A stretch of DNA of 64,000 bases from Polytrichum commune (Eukaryota; Streptophyta; Polytrichopsida; Polytrichales; Polytrichaceae), in the NCBI GenBank assembly GCA_950295325.1, contig OX485804.1, positions 37,188,429 through 37,252,428 of the forward strand, read 5' to 3'. The notes below the pieces were generated by a model that did no database searches, was not told the DNA's origin, and worked only from the letters and a program-made list of their open reading frames with translations. A program made the translations under genes and the position numbers. Positions 22,408 through 34,345 of this stretch are shown here, piece by piece. Position 1 is the first letter of the stretch. Each line of letters opens with the position of its first letter.

Positions 22408-25400
22408 ATGCAGAACTCGGAGGAGACATTGAAGACACTGTCGCAGTGTTTCTTGCAAACCCTAGCTCCCAATCCGGAGCCACGGAAGCAAGCAGAGAAT
22501 TTCTTGAAGCAAGCGGCGGATCAGCCCGGGTACGGGATCATAATCCTGCAAATTCTGAGCTCGCCAACAGTGGATGAGCAAGTGCGGCAGGCGGCAGCTG
22601 TGAATTTCAAGAACCACATCAAGTTCCGATGGGCAACTCCGGACCCGGAAGCTCTAGCTTCCACGGTTCCCATCCAAGATCCGGAGAAGGAGCAGATTAA
22701 GGGGTTGATTGTAAATTTGATGGTCACCAGCCCTCCCAAGATCCAATCGCAGCTCAGTGAAGCCCTAGCTATCATGAGTCAGCACGATTTTCCCAGTAAG
22801 TGGCAGAGTTTGTTACCGGAGCTTGTTGCGAATCTTCAGTCTGCCACTGACTATTCCATCATCAATGGCATTTTACAGACTGCGAATTCGATCTTCAAGC
22901 GCTTTAGGTACCAGTTTAAGAGCAATGAGCTTTTCATTGACCTAAAATACTGCCTTGATGGGTTTCAAGCGCCTCTTCTTGAGCTGTTTCAGAAGACTGG
23001 ATTAGTTGTTGCGGCCCATACTGAAGCTCCGGCCGTCTTGAAACCTGCTCTAGAATGTCAGCGGTTATGTTGTCGCATATTCTACTCTTTGAATTTCCAG
23101 GAGTTGCCTGAGTTTTTTGAGAATCACATGCCTGAGTGGATGGGTGAGTTCCACAAGTACCTTGTGTACTCGAATCCTTTGCTGGTGGAAAAGAATGCGG
23201 AGAATGTGAGCGTGGTGGATGAACTCAAGGCGGCTATTTGTGAGAATATCAATCTGTATATGGAGAAGAATGAAGAGGAATTCCAGGCGTACTTGAGCCA
23301 GTTTGCTACGGATGTGTGGAGCCTGCTCATGACCGTCTCTCTGGCTCCCAGCCAAGATAAGCTGGCCACTACTGCCATCAAGTTCATTACCACAGTAAGC
23401 AAGAGTGTGCACCACAACCTTTTTAGCGATGCTGCAACCCTAAAGCAGATTTGTGAGAGCATTGTCATACCTAACGTGAGGATACGGGATGAGGATGAGG
23501 AGCTTTTCGAGATGAATCATGTCGAATACATCAGAAGGGATGTGGAGGGAAGCGATCTTGACACCAGGTAAAGTGTCTTACATCTTGATTCTTGACCAAG
23601 GGTAAGGGGTGTTGTGTTCTGTTTGATCCCAGTTTCTCGGAGTAGTACCTGCACTTGTATGTTAGGGTGTAGGACTAACGATCTTCCGTCAACTCTACAG
23701 CACTGTATGTGGAACTAGAGACTGGGTTTTGTCATCTGAAGATTTCAGATTATTTACTTCCGTTTTTTTGCATATTTGCAGGAGAAGAATGGCTTGTGAG
23801 TTAGTGAAAGGGCTATCCTCTCACTATCGAGAACAAGTGACCGGAATGTTTACTGGTTACATTCAAACAATGATTCAGGAATATGCTGCAAATCCAGTGC
23901 AGAACTGGAAAGCAAAGGACTGTGCAATCTATTTGGTTGTCTCTCTCGCCCAAAGGCAAGCATCAGTAGGGGCCGTTGCAAGCGATCTCGTGAATTTCGA
24001 GCAATTTTTTAGCTCTCAGATTGTGCCTGAGTTGCGAGCTCAGGATGTGAACTCGAACGCCCTTCTGAAGGCTGATGCTCTAAAGTTTGTCACCACATTT
24101 CGCACTCAGATTCCCAAGCATCTGACATTGGAGTTGATGCCCCAGCTGATTGGGTTTCTTGTGGCAGAATCAAATGTTGTGCACTCATATGCAGCCTTAG
24201 CAATTGAGAAACTGTTGGCTATCAAGGATGGGAAGCAACCACGCTATACTGGATCAGATCTTACGCCCTTCTTACAACCACTCTTCATAAACTTGTTTGG
24301 TGCCCTAAAGCTACCCGAGTCTCAGGAGAACGCATATGTCATGCGCTGTATCATGAGGGTATTATCCATAGCAGACATTGGGCCATTTGCACCTCAATGT
24401 TTAGGTGAGTTGGCTAATATTCTTATGGTTGTCTGCAAGAATCCATCGAACCCTAGCTTCAATCACTATCTTTTTGAGGCAGTAGCAGCTTTGCTGAGGA
24501 ATGCATGCGAGAAGGACCCTGGACAAGTAGCCACTTTTGAGAACCAGCTGTTCCCTGTGTTCCAAGCAGTTCTGGAGCAAGACGTCACCGAGTTTGCTCC
24601 TTATGTCTTTCAAATCATGGCACAGCTGATTGAGAGTCGAAGACCACCTCTTCCTCAGATATATATTGCATTCTTCCCTCCGTTGCTGACTCCCCTACTT
24701 TGGCAAAGGCAGGCGAATGTCCCAGGTTTGGTAAGGCTTCTGCAGGCCTATCTACAGAAAGCTCCGCAAGAAATCAATAAAGAGAACCAATTAATGCAGG
24801 TTCTTGGAGTGTTTGAGAAGCTAGTTGCCTCGAAGAACACAGACCATCAGGGTTTTTTCATCCTGAACACCGTTGTGGAGAATCTGAGCTATGAAGCTCT
24901 GTCGCCATTCATGGCACAAATTTGGAACATTCTGTTTTCTCGACTGCAGTACCGGAGCACAGGGAAGTTCATCAAGTCGCTCATAATATTTGCTTCTCTT
25001 TTTAGTGTGAAGCATGGTTCAGGACGAGTTATAGAAACAATCAATGCAGTGCAACCTAATTTATTTGCCAGCATCTTGGATAAGATCTGGATTCCAAATC
25101 TGACCACCATCAGTGGGGACATTGAGACCAAACTGTGTGCAGTGGCTGCTACAATGCTTGTTGCTCCACTGTTTCAAAGCTCCCAGGAAATCTATGTGGG
25201 GAAGTTGGTGAATAGTGTGATGACACTTCTTGTAAAGCCAGAAGAAGACAGAGTTGAGGAAGATAAAGATGTGCCGGACATGGACGAAGTGGCAGGCTAT
25301 GTGGCCGTGTATGCCCAACTCCACAATGCAGCTAAGAGGGAAGATGATCCTCTCAAGGATATCAAAGACCCAAAAGAGTTTGTGGCGAAGACCCTGGCAG

Positions 25401-25513
25401 GAGTGTCTCAGCAGTATCCAAAGTTGTCTTCTATTATCCAGCAAGGGTTGGAAGCAGGAAACATGACAGCTTTGGCACAGTTTTGTAGTGCTTACGGAGT
25501 TAGTATAGTTTAA
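22408..25513 (+). CDS. CAS: Exportin-2 (CAS/CSE1, importin-alpha re-exporter), two exons
   Basis: Exportin-2 is an importin-beta family HEAT-repeat protein that, with Ran-GTP, returns importin-alpha from nucleus to cytoplasm. The coding exons are 22408-23567 and 23782-25513, joined GT-AG in frame (DTR followed by [11 protein letters not shown]), giving 963 residues, close to the usual 970 or so. The start [19 protein letters not shown] matches the family N-terminus; the frame is open upstream but the first ATG is at 22408. The importin-beta N-terminal domain lies at about residues 25-105 ([13 protein letters not shown]), the Cse1 domain covers the middle, and the CAS/CSE1 C-terminal domain ends at the stop. 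No frameshift or missing segment was seen. Expression is expected to be constitutive from the GA-rich leader; this is inference. Confidence 0.96.
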
Positions 25514-26650
25514 GGCTAGTTTATGTGAGTTCCACTTTCAAGTGGAAACAGAAAGAAAAAACACTCTGGTTCCAGGTTATTCATCCAAACGTCTTATTAT
25601 GATCCAAAGCATGGATGTTTCTAGGCAGGAGAGTCTAGAAGAGAAAAAGCTGTGTAAACCGTATCTGTTTCTTCATGTCTCTCCTGTTGGTATTTTCTCA
25701 TGTCTCACCAGTTTGGAGTTGTTGACATACAACAGTGACGACGTTAGCAGCTTTGTTGTGGAGTTACTAATTAGGGCATTATTCTCTGTTCTGGTTGTAT
25801 TTTGTTGCCCTTTGGCTTGCAGTATGTGCATGCTGGCATATCTCCTCAGCTTTGTGTGGTCAATTCCAAAGCAGCTCCCCTCCATTGACAAGGAGAACAA
25901 AGTGATGCCTCGTCGAGTAAGTCTGCCAGGTCTGTGACTAACTGTCCAATTTCCTGTTTGCACAGACGTATAGAAATTGCAGATATCCTGTGTATGTTGG
26001 CACATTTGTTATCACGGGTGTCATTTTCTAGTACAGTAGTGATCAGACCATTTAACAAAATTTCTGTGTGGTGTCTCTTGTTTTGCAGGTCTGGAACTTG
26101 CAGTACAGGGTAGAAACAGAGACGGACAGGCAGAAATTTAATAGGGTTCACCAATCATCGTTTGTGACAAGAATTACCAGTATTGAGACTTGTGTTATGG
26201 GGGATGAGGCTTTGCGCTTGCCATGCAAATGAGACAACCCTGTATGAAGTTTATTGCTTAGCGTCCTTTGGAGTGGGCTATTTTGGTGTGCCTTGTTTGT
26301 CGATGACTTATGGTTGGCCTGGATAATTTCACTTGGTCTAAGTGTCCAGTTTCCAGTTGTTGATAGTGCCAGTGTAGAAAGTAATTACTGGCGACATATA
26401 TCAAGTGATTTTTGGGATGTAGTAAGATTGTATACTTGTAATGAATGACGCCTGTTTTGCTGATAACTGATGCTGAGAGTATTGCTAGATCTGTGACTTT
26501 GGGGAACAGATGGTATAAGTCATAATAGTTGGGTCCTCCAAGGAATCTTCTGTGCTAACTTTCAAGAACTCAGGGTTTGTAAGTTTTTGTAAATATTGCA
26601 CTACATGCAGTGAATGCGATCTATAAGTGGAGTAATTTCATGTTGAGAAT
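25514..26650 (+). other. Probable 3' untranslated region of CAS, possibly with an intron
   Basis: The sequence after the CAS stop is unique and has no convincing coding frame. A possible GT-AG intron (donor GAGTAAGT at 25917, acceptor TTTTGCAG near 26089) lies within it. The frame at 25542-25937 is probably untranslated. Confidence 0.4.
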
Positions 26651-28844
26651 CTCTTACAAGTGTTCTTAGAATTGGGATGAAGAACATGCACCTTTTCTGG
26701 TAGTATGCACAATGATGTACCCCTTGTTTAGCATTCTTAGAATTACACTTTTTGCCATGCACGGAGTCCCTGTATCGTACAAGAAAAGAAAACGACGTTT
26801 CTGTAACACATACACCAAGCAGCCACTCGAGTCTTCAGTGCAATGCATTGATTTGAATTGAATTTTACTTGATTCGAAATCTATTTATAGTGCATTAATT
26901 TTATGGTGTATGTAAATGATGGTTTGACATCAGATGGTTGCTGGAAAGTTGGGCGTGAAACTTGTGGTATGAGATCTTCAGATCAAACAGCTCTTTGATG
27001 GTATTTTGACATCTTTTACAAGAAGTCGATTGGTTCTTTGAGCTGCTCTTGCAAGTCCGGCTAGGGGTCAATGAGTAGCCTTGTGAGGTGTATTCATCCT
27101 TTGGCGGTGGTAAAAACCATTTGATTCATAAATTAAATTACAAAATTTGCCTTTCCTCCCCTATCAAGGTTCATTCAACCCGTGTATCAACCAAGGTATC
27201 AGACGATTGGGCCGATGTTGCAACTATAATAACAATAGTCACAAAACTTTCATTTTTCTCATGATGCTTAAATTAACAACTGAGTACACTAAACATACGT
27301 GTTGATTTAAAATTAATTAAATACATTGGTCATGTAGCATCAAGTGTCATGCCATGCCCTATCTAGTTGTCACCCAATGAGTGCAAGACAATCACTGTGG
27401 ATCAATGATGAATATTGTGAACTACACTAAAATAGATGTTCAATGCAATATCATGGCATTTTGTTGGTGTTATGAGTACATGCAGTGCTTGCTACACAAT
27501 GCACAATAAAGACTACCAGTTGGCAATATTTTCCATGAAATTGGGGTTAGGTCACAAGGGAGGAGCTATCATGGTTCACTATTGGCAACCACGTAGGTTG
27601 TTTGCAGGACACTTGATGTGGAGTTGGCACTGACCTACCAAACCATGTTGATTTGTTGCTTTAGTTTTGTTTTTTTTTAATAAAAAAACCATTTTTCAAG
27701 ATTTTGTTCTAAAGTGAAAATATCAACACACTACTTTTAGGGCAATTCTAGCATCATGAACCCATACAAATCGTCATTGTGCAATAAGGATCAATTAAAC
27801 CCATGGCCTTAACCAAAATCCCTATGGACGACTTATAGGAAGTCATTCTCACAAGCCTCCATCAACTGATTGACATGTGTAATAATTTGTAAATGCTTGA
27901 TTTTAAATTGACATAATAACACTAGACTTGAACCATTACTTGCCCCCCCCCCCAATTCTTCTCTTAATATAATTTTTTCACCCTTAAATGAATAGTACAT
28001 CTAAGGTCTCACTAGATATACATCATTTTGTATAAGTTTATATGGCTAAAGTTTGCCTTCTATGTATGCACGTCCAATTCATATAACTTGAAAAACAACC
28101 CAGTCGTGAAAACTTCTTGCCTATCCATACTCATAATCCCATAACATATAATTTGGTTTGATAATTTCATGTAAAATGTTGAATGAAAATACTTCCTACG
28201 TTCTCCGCCAACTATTGGAGCTAAAATAAGAAGTATGATGTAAAGTATACCATGCAACTGCTCAAATATCGAAGCTAAAACCTTAAACTATAATTCACTT
28301 GGAGTTTGTACAAAAAATGGTTGAAGATGCTTCCTAACATCTCTACAAAATTCCCTTATGATTTTGATAATACAATCTTGTGGACTTTATACAAGTAACC
28401 TATGCTATGCAAGCCATCACCACTACCTAACTTGTGACATTGCTACCCTCTCTTGCACTGGCACAATAACCCTATAACGAATATCTTATTTCTTAAAATA
28501 GGGGCCCAACCTCTCACACAAAAAATTGAATGTAATGTATTTTACTCGAGTTTGCTTCCTATATTTTTTTCCATTCATGAACATAACAACAAATGGTCTA
28601 CAAATCCGCACATCCATAATGGACTTCATATGTTTATCTCTCTATGCCCCGTACTCTCATAAACCAAGCTTAAAATTACAAACTTCTCCCTTTCTCCTTG
28701 CAATAACAATACCTAAATGTCCACAACATGCTTCACAAGCATGTACGAAAACATGTATAATCCTAAGAGTAAAATAAGTCTCCTCCTCCTCTCCTTCATT
28801 GTAACCATGCTTTTCTGAAATTCAAGGTGAAAACAAGCAAAAAT
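26651..28844. other. Intergenic DNA, no gene seen
   Basis: AT-rich DNA with homopolymer tracts (a poly-C run near 27945 and a T run near 27670). Only short frames occur and none is recognised. Confidence 0.4.
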
Positions 28845-29122
28845 AAGAAATGAAGACAAGTAAAGCCAAGAGAAGACAAGAGAATGGTCAAACTTGATCT
28901 TTGTTTCTTTCAAAACTGCTCTTTTAGTCATATATTATAAAAATCAACACATTCGTTTTTTGGTGCATGGTCATTCCTCATGGTCCACATTCGGTTTACA
29001 CCTAATGAGGGGCCCAAAGGCTTTGTAGATTGATTTTCTAAGAAATCGGACCATGCAAGTTGGACCATGCAAGAAGGCCATCTTCCATGGTCCGAATTCA
29101 TGATCATGGTGTAAACCGGCCC
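28845..29122. mobile_element. Truncated MITE of family B, inverted relative to the 9.5 kb copy
   Basis: The right end TGGTGTAAACCGGCCC is the reverse complement of the family B left end, and inward blocks (CATGGTCCACATTCGGTTTA and AAAATCAACACATTCG) match 9600-9690 in reverse. The other end is missing or too diverged to place. The right end lies about 950 bp upstream of the phytocyanin-kinase start codon. Confidence 0.65.
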
Positions 29123-30070
29123 TGAGCCCAAAATAATGGCCATGGCCGAAATTAGGCAGAGCATTCAGAAAGCCTGTGACCGGACGCGCAGCTAGATCAG
29201 AATCCCTGCATTTGTGTCGCATCAATCTTTCCCGCCTCCACAATTCTAATTTGGTGCGCGCATATAAGGATCGAACTGAAGCATCCCTCGGTAATGGTCT
29301 AAATAAAGGCGAGCTTTTCTGTTTCTTCGAAGTTCGGCGATGTAATTACCGTGGCAGTACTCGTGAGCCGGTGAGACTGCTCACGTGCGTCTCATTATTC
29401 CGTCACCACGCTCCGATCTAGTTGTGTTGAGTTAAGTTCATTGCACAATGATGGCCGATCTGATGAATCCGGTGAACATGTTGATGAAGATGACTATCGG
29501 AGAAGCGGAGGGAGCGCGTGAGTCATCGAGATGATCGCCTTACTGAGATCACAATCGGCATAGGGTGAATGTGGCTCCCCGACGCCGTACTCCTCAAATT
29601 TCGGCGCAGAGGTCATCACCCGCCTTAACCACTTTGAGAATGGGCAAAGCTTCTGATTCGGATATAATATGGAGAGGCATTTATGCAAGGGCGAGCGTCT
29701 CTTCAGTCGAATAGCTAGTGAAGATGCAGGAACCTCATACGGGAGCGATCATGGCAATGTTGTCGAAATGAATGCAATGCTGCTAGTACATTGACATGCA
29801 TGATCGACCTACACGTGTTCTTGTATCATGTTTGTCATTCCCTAATCGACGCCTTACATAATGTGCTCCCGACGTAACTTCCAGCAGGAGCTCTCAGGCC
29901 AAGGAGAGTGCCGGAACAACGCACCGCATTAGCACATGTAGTACAATGTTTGCGAGGAATACGATAGTCTGGAGGATTCACTTGAGCAACTACTACTTCT
30001 AGTTGCGGTTCACGGGTGCTGCAAGTGCTGCTTGTAGCGTGTGGTAATAATATAGGATAGTCACGGCGCT
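29123..30070 (+). other. Upstream region of the phytocyanin-kinase gene
   Basis: GC is higher here than in the repeat-rich flanks. Short frames on both strands (such as 29176-29421) show no recognisable domain. The promoter and leader of the downstream gene should lie here. A TATA-like or other core element could not be assigned. Confidence 0.35.
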
Positions 30071-32576
30071 ATGGCTGATTTTGGAAGACACAGGTGCATC
30101 ACACGAGTTCTTCTATACCATTTATCCACCATATTCGGATTGTTGATAGCAACCCAAGGAGATGCTAAAACTGTTCTCGTAGGTGGTGACGCGGGCTGGA
30201 CCAACGTCGATCCGGTTACTGCGAGAGCTCCAGATTATACTGTGTGGGCGGCTAGTCAAACTTTATACGTAAACGACGTGCTTGGTAAGAAATGTGAAGT
30301 GGACAGGAACGTCTTGCTCCTGACATGTGCTTGATCTGCGTCGAAGGTCTTGTGGATGAATTTGAAATTTGGAAGATTGATGATGTTGCGTTGTTAAGAT
30401 AATTCGCGTGCACCTGTGGAGTTGTCTTAAATCACATGGCCCTTGTACTTTCAGATGTGTAGTTTCACCAGTACGAGAACTTTTTAAGAAATAAAGATAC
30501 AATACACATTTTCGTGAATATAACAAGTCTTTGAAGAATGTTTGTACACGAATCGAAGATGTAGCTTTCGTTGAAAGATTAGTACGGTGAAAATATCCGA
30601 CGTGTCATAATATTTGGAACGACGGATATGGCGATGATCACATTTTGATTTCCTTGCAGAATTTGTGTTCGTCGCGGGGTCACATGACTTGTACCAACTC
30701 ACATCAGAAGCAGCCCTAGCCGCTTGCAATTTCACTGGTGCAACGGTCATCTTCGACAAGTCTGCTTCTAGTCCTTTCAATGTGCGTGGGCTTGAAGCTA
30801 ATCAACCCGCTCAATTTCCTGCATAAGTTCTTTACAAATTTCTTCACATGCTTCACGTGATATTCTTTACCTTAGGATTTCTTAGTATAACAATCTTGTA
30901 TGTATGTATGTATTATAGGATGATCTGCTTCCTTTTTGAAGTGGCTGCTCTTGAACACTGAATGCTTCACTTTTCTCCAGGTTACGCTAAATGCTGGAGG
31001 TGTGAGCTACTTAGCGTGTTCATCTGGCGGGTCTTCACATTGTCTACAAGGACAAAAATTTGCAGTAAACGTCACTGGCCCGACTATCAGCCCTATCAAT
31101 CCTCCTTCGTCTTCATCAAATAGCAGCAATTCCTCAGTGATTACAGGTGCTCGATTACAAAATCCTGCTCTCTTCACAATAGGTGTAGAATGAGTTTTGT
31201 AACTGGAAATAAGGACTGCATCCTAATTGCCTTGTTGTAGGATCTCGGTACAAGGGACAACCAACTGCTATGACTACGAAAGATAGACATGGCTACCTAC
31301 TCTTCAAAGTAACAGGCCGCCACGCCTCCTTCTCACATCGTCAGACCATAAATTAGTTTTCAGATAATTCATCTCCACGACGACTGAAAACCACTTTTGA
31401 TAGTTCTTGCTATTATCTGTGAGAAGGATAAGGCACAGGATGACTCTTGGAGCTATGCTAAATTGAGCTTCCAGTGCACTGTTTTTCTCAGGAGTTGTGA
31501 TTACGTTGCTGGTAGTGATTGGAGGGGCCCTCGCTGGATACATCTGCTATCAAAGAAAGCGGAGAAATGACTTCAAATCCTTAGTGCGCAAGCGCACATC
31601 GAACAGCAACTTGCAGGAGATGATGTCCTCAATTACCCAGGGGAAGGGTTCGGTGCTTGCCTTCACGTTGAAGGAGCTGGAAAAAGGGACCGAGAATTTT
31701 GGTGAGCACCTCATCCTTGGGATTGGTGGCTTCGGAACAGTGTATAGAGGCACCTTGAGAAATGGAATGGTACAAGTTGCTATCAAGATCTCAAACCATA
31801 GTAGTACCAGTGGGAAGAAACAGCTTCTAAACGAAGTTTCAATTCTGTCGAAAACCAGTCATCCCAATCTGGTGCGACTGTACGGGTGTTGCCTCGAGAC
31901 GGAGGTTCCAATCCTCGTCTACGAATATATACCGAACGGAAATCTGTACGAGCACTTGCACAGGCTCCGCTTTGGAGTGAATTTGAACTGGACAAAACGC
32001 TTACAGATTGCAACAGAGACTGCTGAAGCGCTTGCTTACCTCCATTTCTCCGCGCATCCTCCCATTTATCACCGCGATGTGAAGTCAGCAAACATTCTGT
32101 TGGACAACACCTTCACGGTTAAGGTTGCTGATTTCGGTTTATCTCGCTTGACCAATCCCGAAAAGACGCATGTCTCCACAGCCGTGCAAGGCACGCCTGG
32201 GTATGTGGACCCCGAGTACTTCGCTAGCTACCATCTCACCGACAAAAGTGATGTGTACAGCTTCGGTGTGGTCTTGCTGGAGCTCATCACTTCCAAAAGG
32301 CCATTGGATCTGAGGAGGGAAGATGATCACCACTTGTCTGCTTACGCCAAGCCATTCATCAAGGAAGGGAAGCTGGATATGATCATGGATCCTCAGCTGA
32401 AGGAACCAGCAGAGCAATATGAACAGACACTCCCAATCATCCAGTGCGTTGCAGAATTAGCACTCGACTGTCTGGCAGATAAGAGAAAGGATCGTCCGAC
32501 GATGAAGGATGTGGTCGAGGATCTTCACCACATCAAGGGCTTCAACCGGCGTATTGATCGGAGTATGATCACTTAG
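30071..32576 (+). CDS. Receptor-like kinase with a phytocyanin (copper-protein) ectodomain
   Basis: The coding exons are 30071-30284, 30660-30781, 30981-31146 and 31492-32576. All introns are GT-AG and all joins keep frame, giving 528 residues. A signal peptide (about 1-32) precedes a phytocyanin domain (about 33-143) that starts KTVLVGGDAGW. The type-1 copper ligands appear present: His80 (GSHDLYQL), Cys125 (YLAC), His132 (SSHC) and Gln137 (GQK, stellacyanin-like). The disulfide pair would be Cys94 and Cys133. A Ser/Asn-rich stalk follows, then one membrane span (about 169-187), basic KRKRRND-type residues, and a WAK/LRK10L-like kinase from about residue 225: glycine loop GIGGFG (244-249), Lys266, HRD Asp363, DFG Asp381, and an activation segment GTPGYVDPEY. 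All kinase catalytic residues are kept. Two extra residues lie between Cys125 and His132 compared with common phytocyanins. It probably sits in the plasma membrane with the copper domain outside; the ligand is unknown. The splice joins are inferred from sequence, not from transcripts. Confidence 0.88.
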
Positions 32577-34345
32577 CAGGCAAATAAATTGCGGTTTAAT
32601 CTTACATTCCTCGTCATTTAAACCCTTTCTCCGAGTTCGTCAAAGACATAGGTCAAAAATTTATAGATGCTTCAGTACCGATGCTGCGTGCATCATTCCA
32701 TCTTTCACCAAACTTAGCGCTCCTAGAACTGGCTCCCGAATTTTGCATTATTGTCACGGGGCATTACACATGAAGAGTATTCTCAACAGTTTCTCTTTGC
32801 TTACGTTTGATCCCCAACATTAGCTTCCCTATGTCTTCCCCCCCTCCTTTCCCATGTACAATGATCAGGTTGTCAAAATTAGAGGTTAAGGTTTCCACAT
32901 AGGAGGTTTAAACAAATGTAGTGAATCAGGAAGGCAATCAGGTAAGAATGTGCGTAGTTCTCTAACAATGCATTAAGTTCAGAGGCTGTCCTTGCTGAAT
33001 TTGTGCTCACTCTAATTGTCTGACTTTCCTGTACAAAGAAATCTCCTATGACATGTATCTGGGGCAGAGAGACCATGAGCAGGCAGACACTATTTCACTT
33101 AGCAGACATTGTCCCTGCACGGGCCATTGCATTATGATGGTTACTTCATCGCAGAGAACTTTATAAGTAGCTGCAATGTCTCCTGTGTTGTTTGGATTGT
33201 ATTATGAGAGATTCTCGAAACACTTGTAATAGGCTACATGTAAATAAAAAACTACCACAGCGTGCTGACATGTTAAAACAGGTTGATCTTATCATCTTAA
33301 TTCCGACCCCGCCACTCAGGGGGAGTAACTTAGTCGATCACTTATTCAATATTCAGGAACTTCAATCATCGAATTGCAATAACTTAGGTATCACTGTGTC
33401 CAACGATACCTAGCAGTTCACTCATTGGCGATTGTCAGGGTAATAGGAGCTTGTAACGAGAGGAGTACTAAGTAATGATACAGTTCAAAAACGTGAGGGC
33501 TAGCTGCTGCCAGGATGTACGGAAGACCACCCTTACTTTAAGCGCGCGATGATTGGAAAAGCCTCCGATATAAGAAATCTTTTCACATATATTCACTCAC
33601 CCTCGAAATTGTTCCGAACTTCCGATGCAGGATTTTAGTGAGCGTTACCGAGACGGCTTTTGTTTCTATAAGATGGCCCATGCAATGATTAAGAGACTTT
33701 TCAAAGCAGTCGAGGCCGGGAGCCGCTTACTAACTTAGACTGGAAGCGAGTATCATATGGAAGGGATGAGTCACGTGTGACCTTGTGTCAGTACCTTGCG
33801 CAAAGTGTACTACCGATTGCCTTCCAGTACTTGACTCGCATCGTGGCACTTGAGGAAGCTTTCCGAAAATCTCGCGGCGAGTTTCGCTTGCGGTGACTTC
33901 CTTACACACTGTTTGCAAAGTATCGGTCCTCGCCAACACAACAATCTGGCAAATGCTCTGTTCTAGAATCGGGTGATGAGAGAACTTTGTGACACTCCAC
34001 TTAGAGATTTGTCCATGAATGCGACGCTTTTTCAAGGTTTCGTGCATCAGGTGAAAGAGTCCCACATTGCCGTGGCATTTGATTAAGTAGTAGGTGTCTT
34101 CAGAGGGTGCGTAATGTTGTTCTATGTCTTTCGTGTACTAGGCTCTGCGAGTCACGGTATTCGCCTTTGAAGAACTCCCGAATTCGGTCTTCTAGAAGGC
34201 GACTAGCACAGCGATCTCACCGGCTTGAAGGTCTCAAACCCTAAATCCGGAGATGAAATTTGAAACCACAAGTATTTCCAGAAACCGGACTCGCCACGGC
34301 GAATAATGCACTACGGAGCCATCGCTCCTCAAAGTGTAACTCAAG
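32577..34345. other. Intergenic DNA between the kinase and transporter genes
   Basis: This should contain the 3' untranslated region of the kinase gene and the promoter of the transporter. A minus-strand frame at 33730-34065 (111 codons, including FSHHPILEQSICQIVVLART) has protein-like composition but no recognised domain and no supporting exon. I leave it unassigned. Confidence 0.3.

Noticed and set aside
25542-25937. 131-codon frame after the CAS stop
   Set aside because: It lies in the expected 3' untranslated region and has no recognisable domain.
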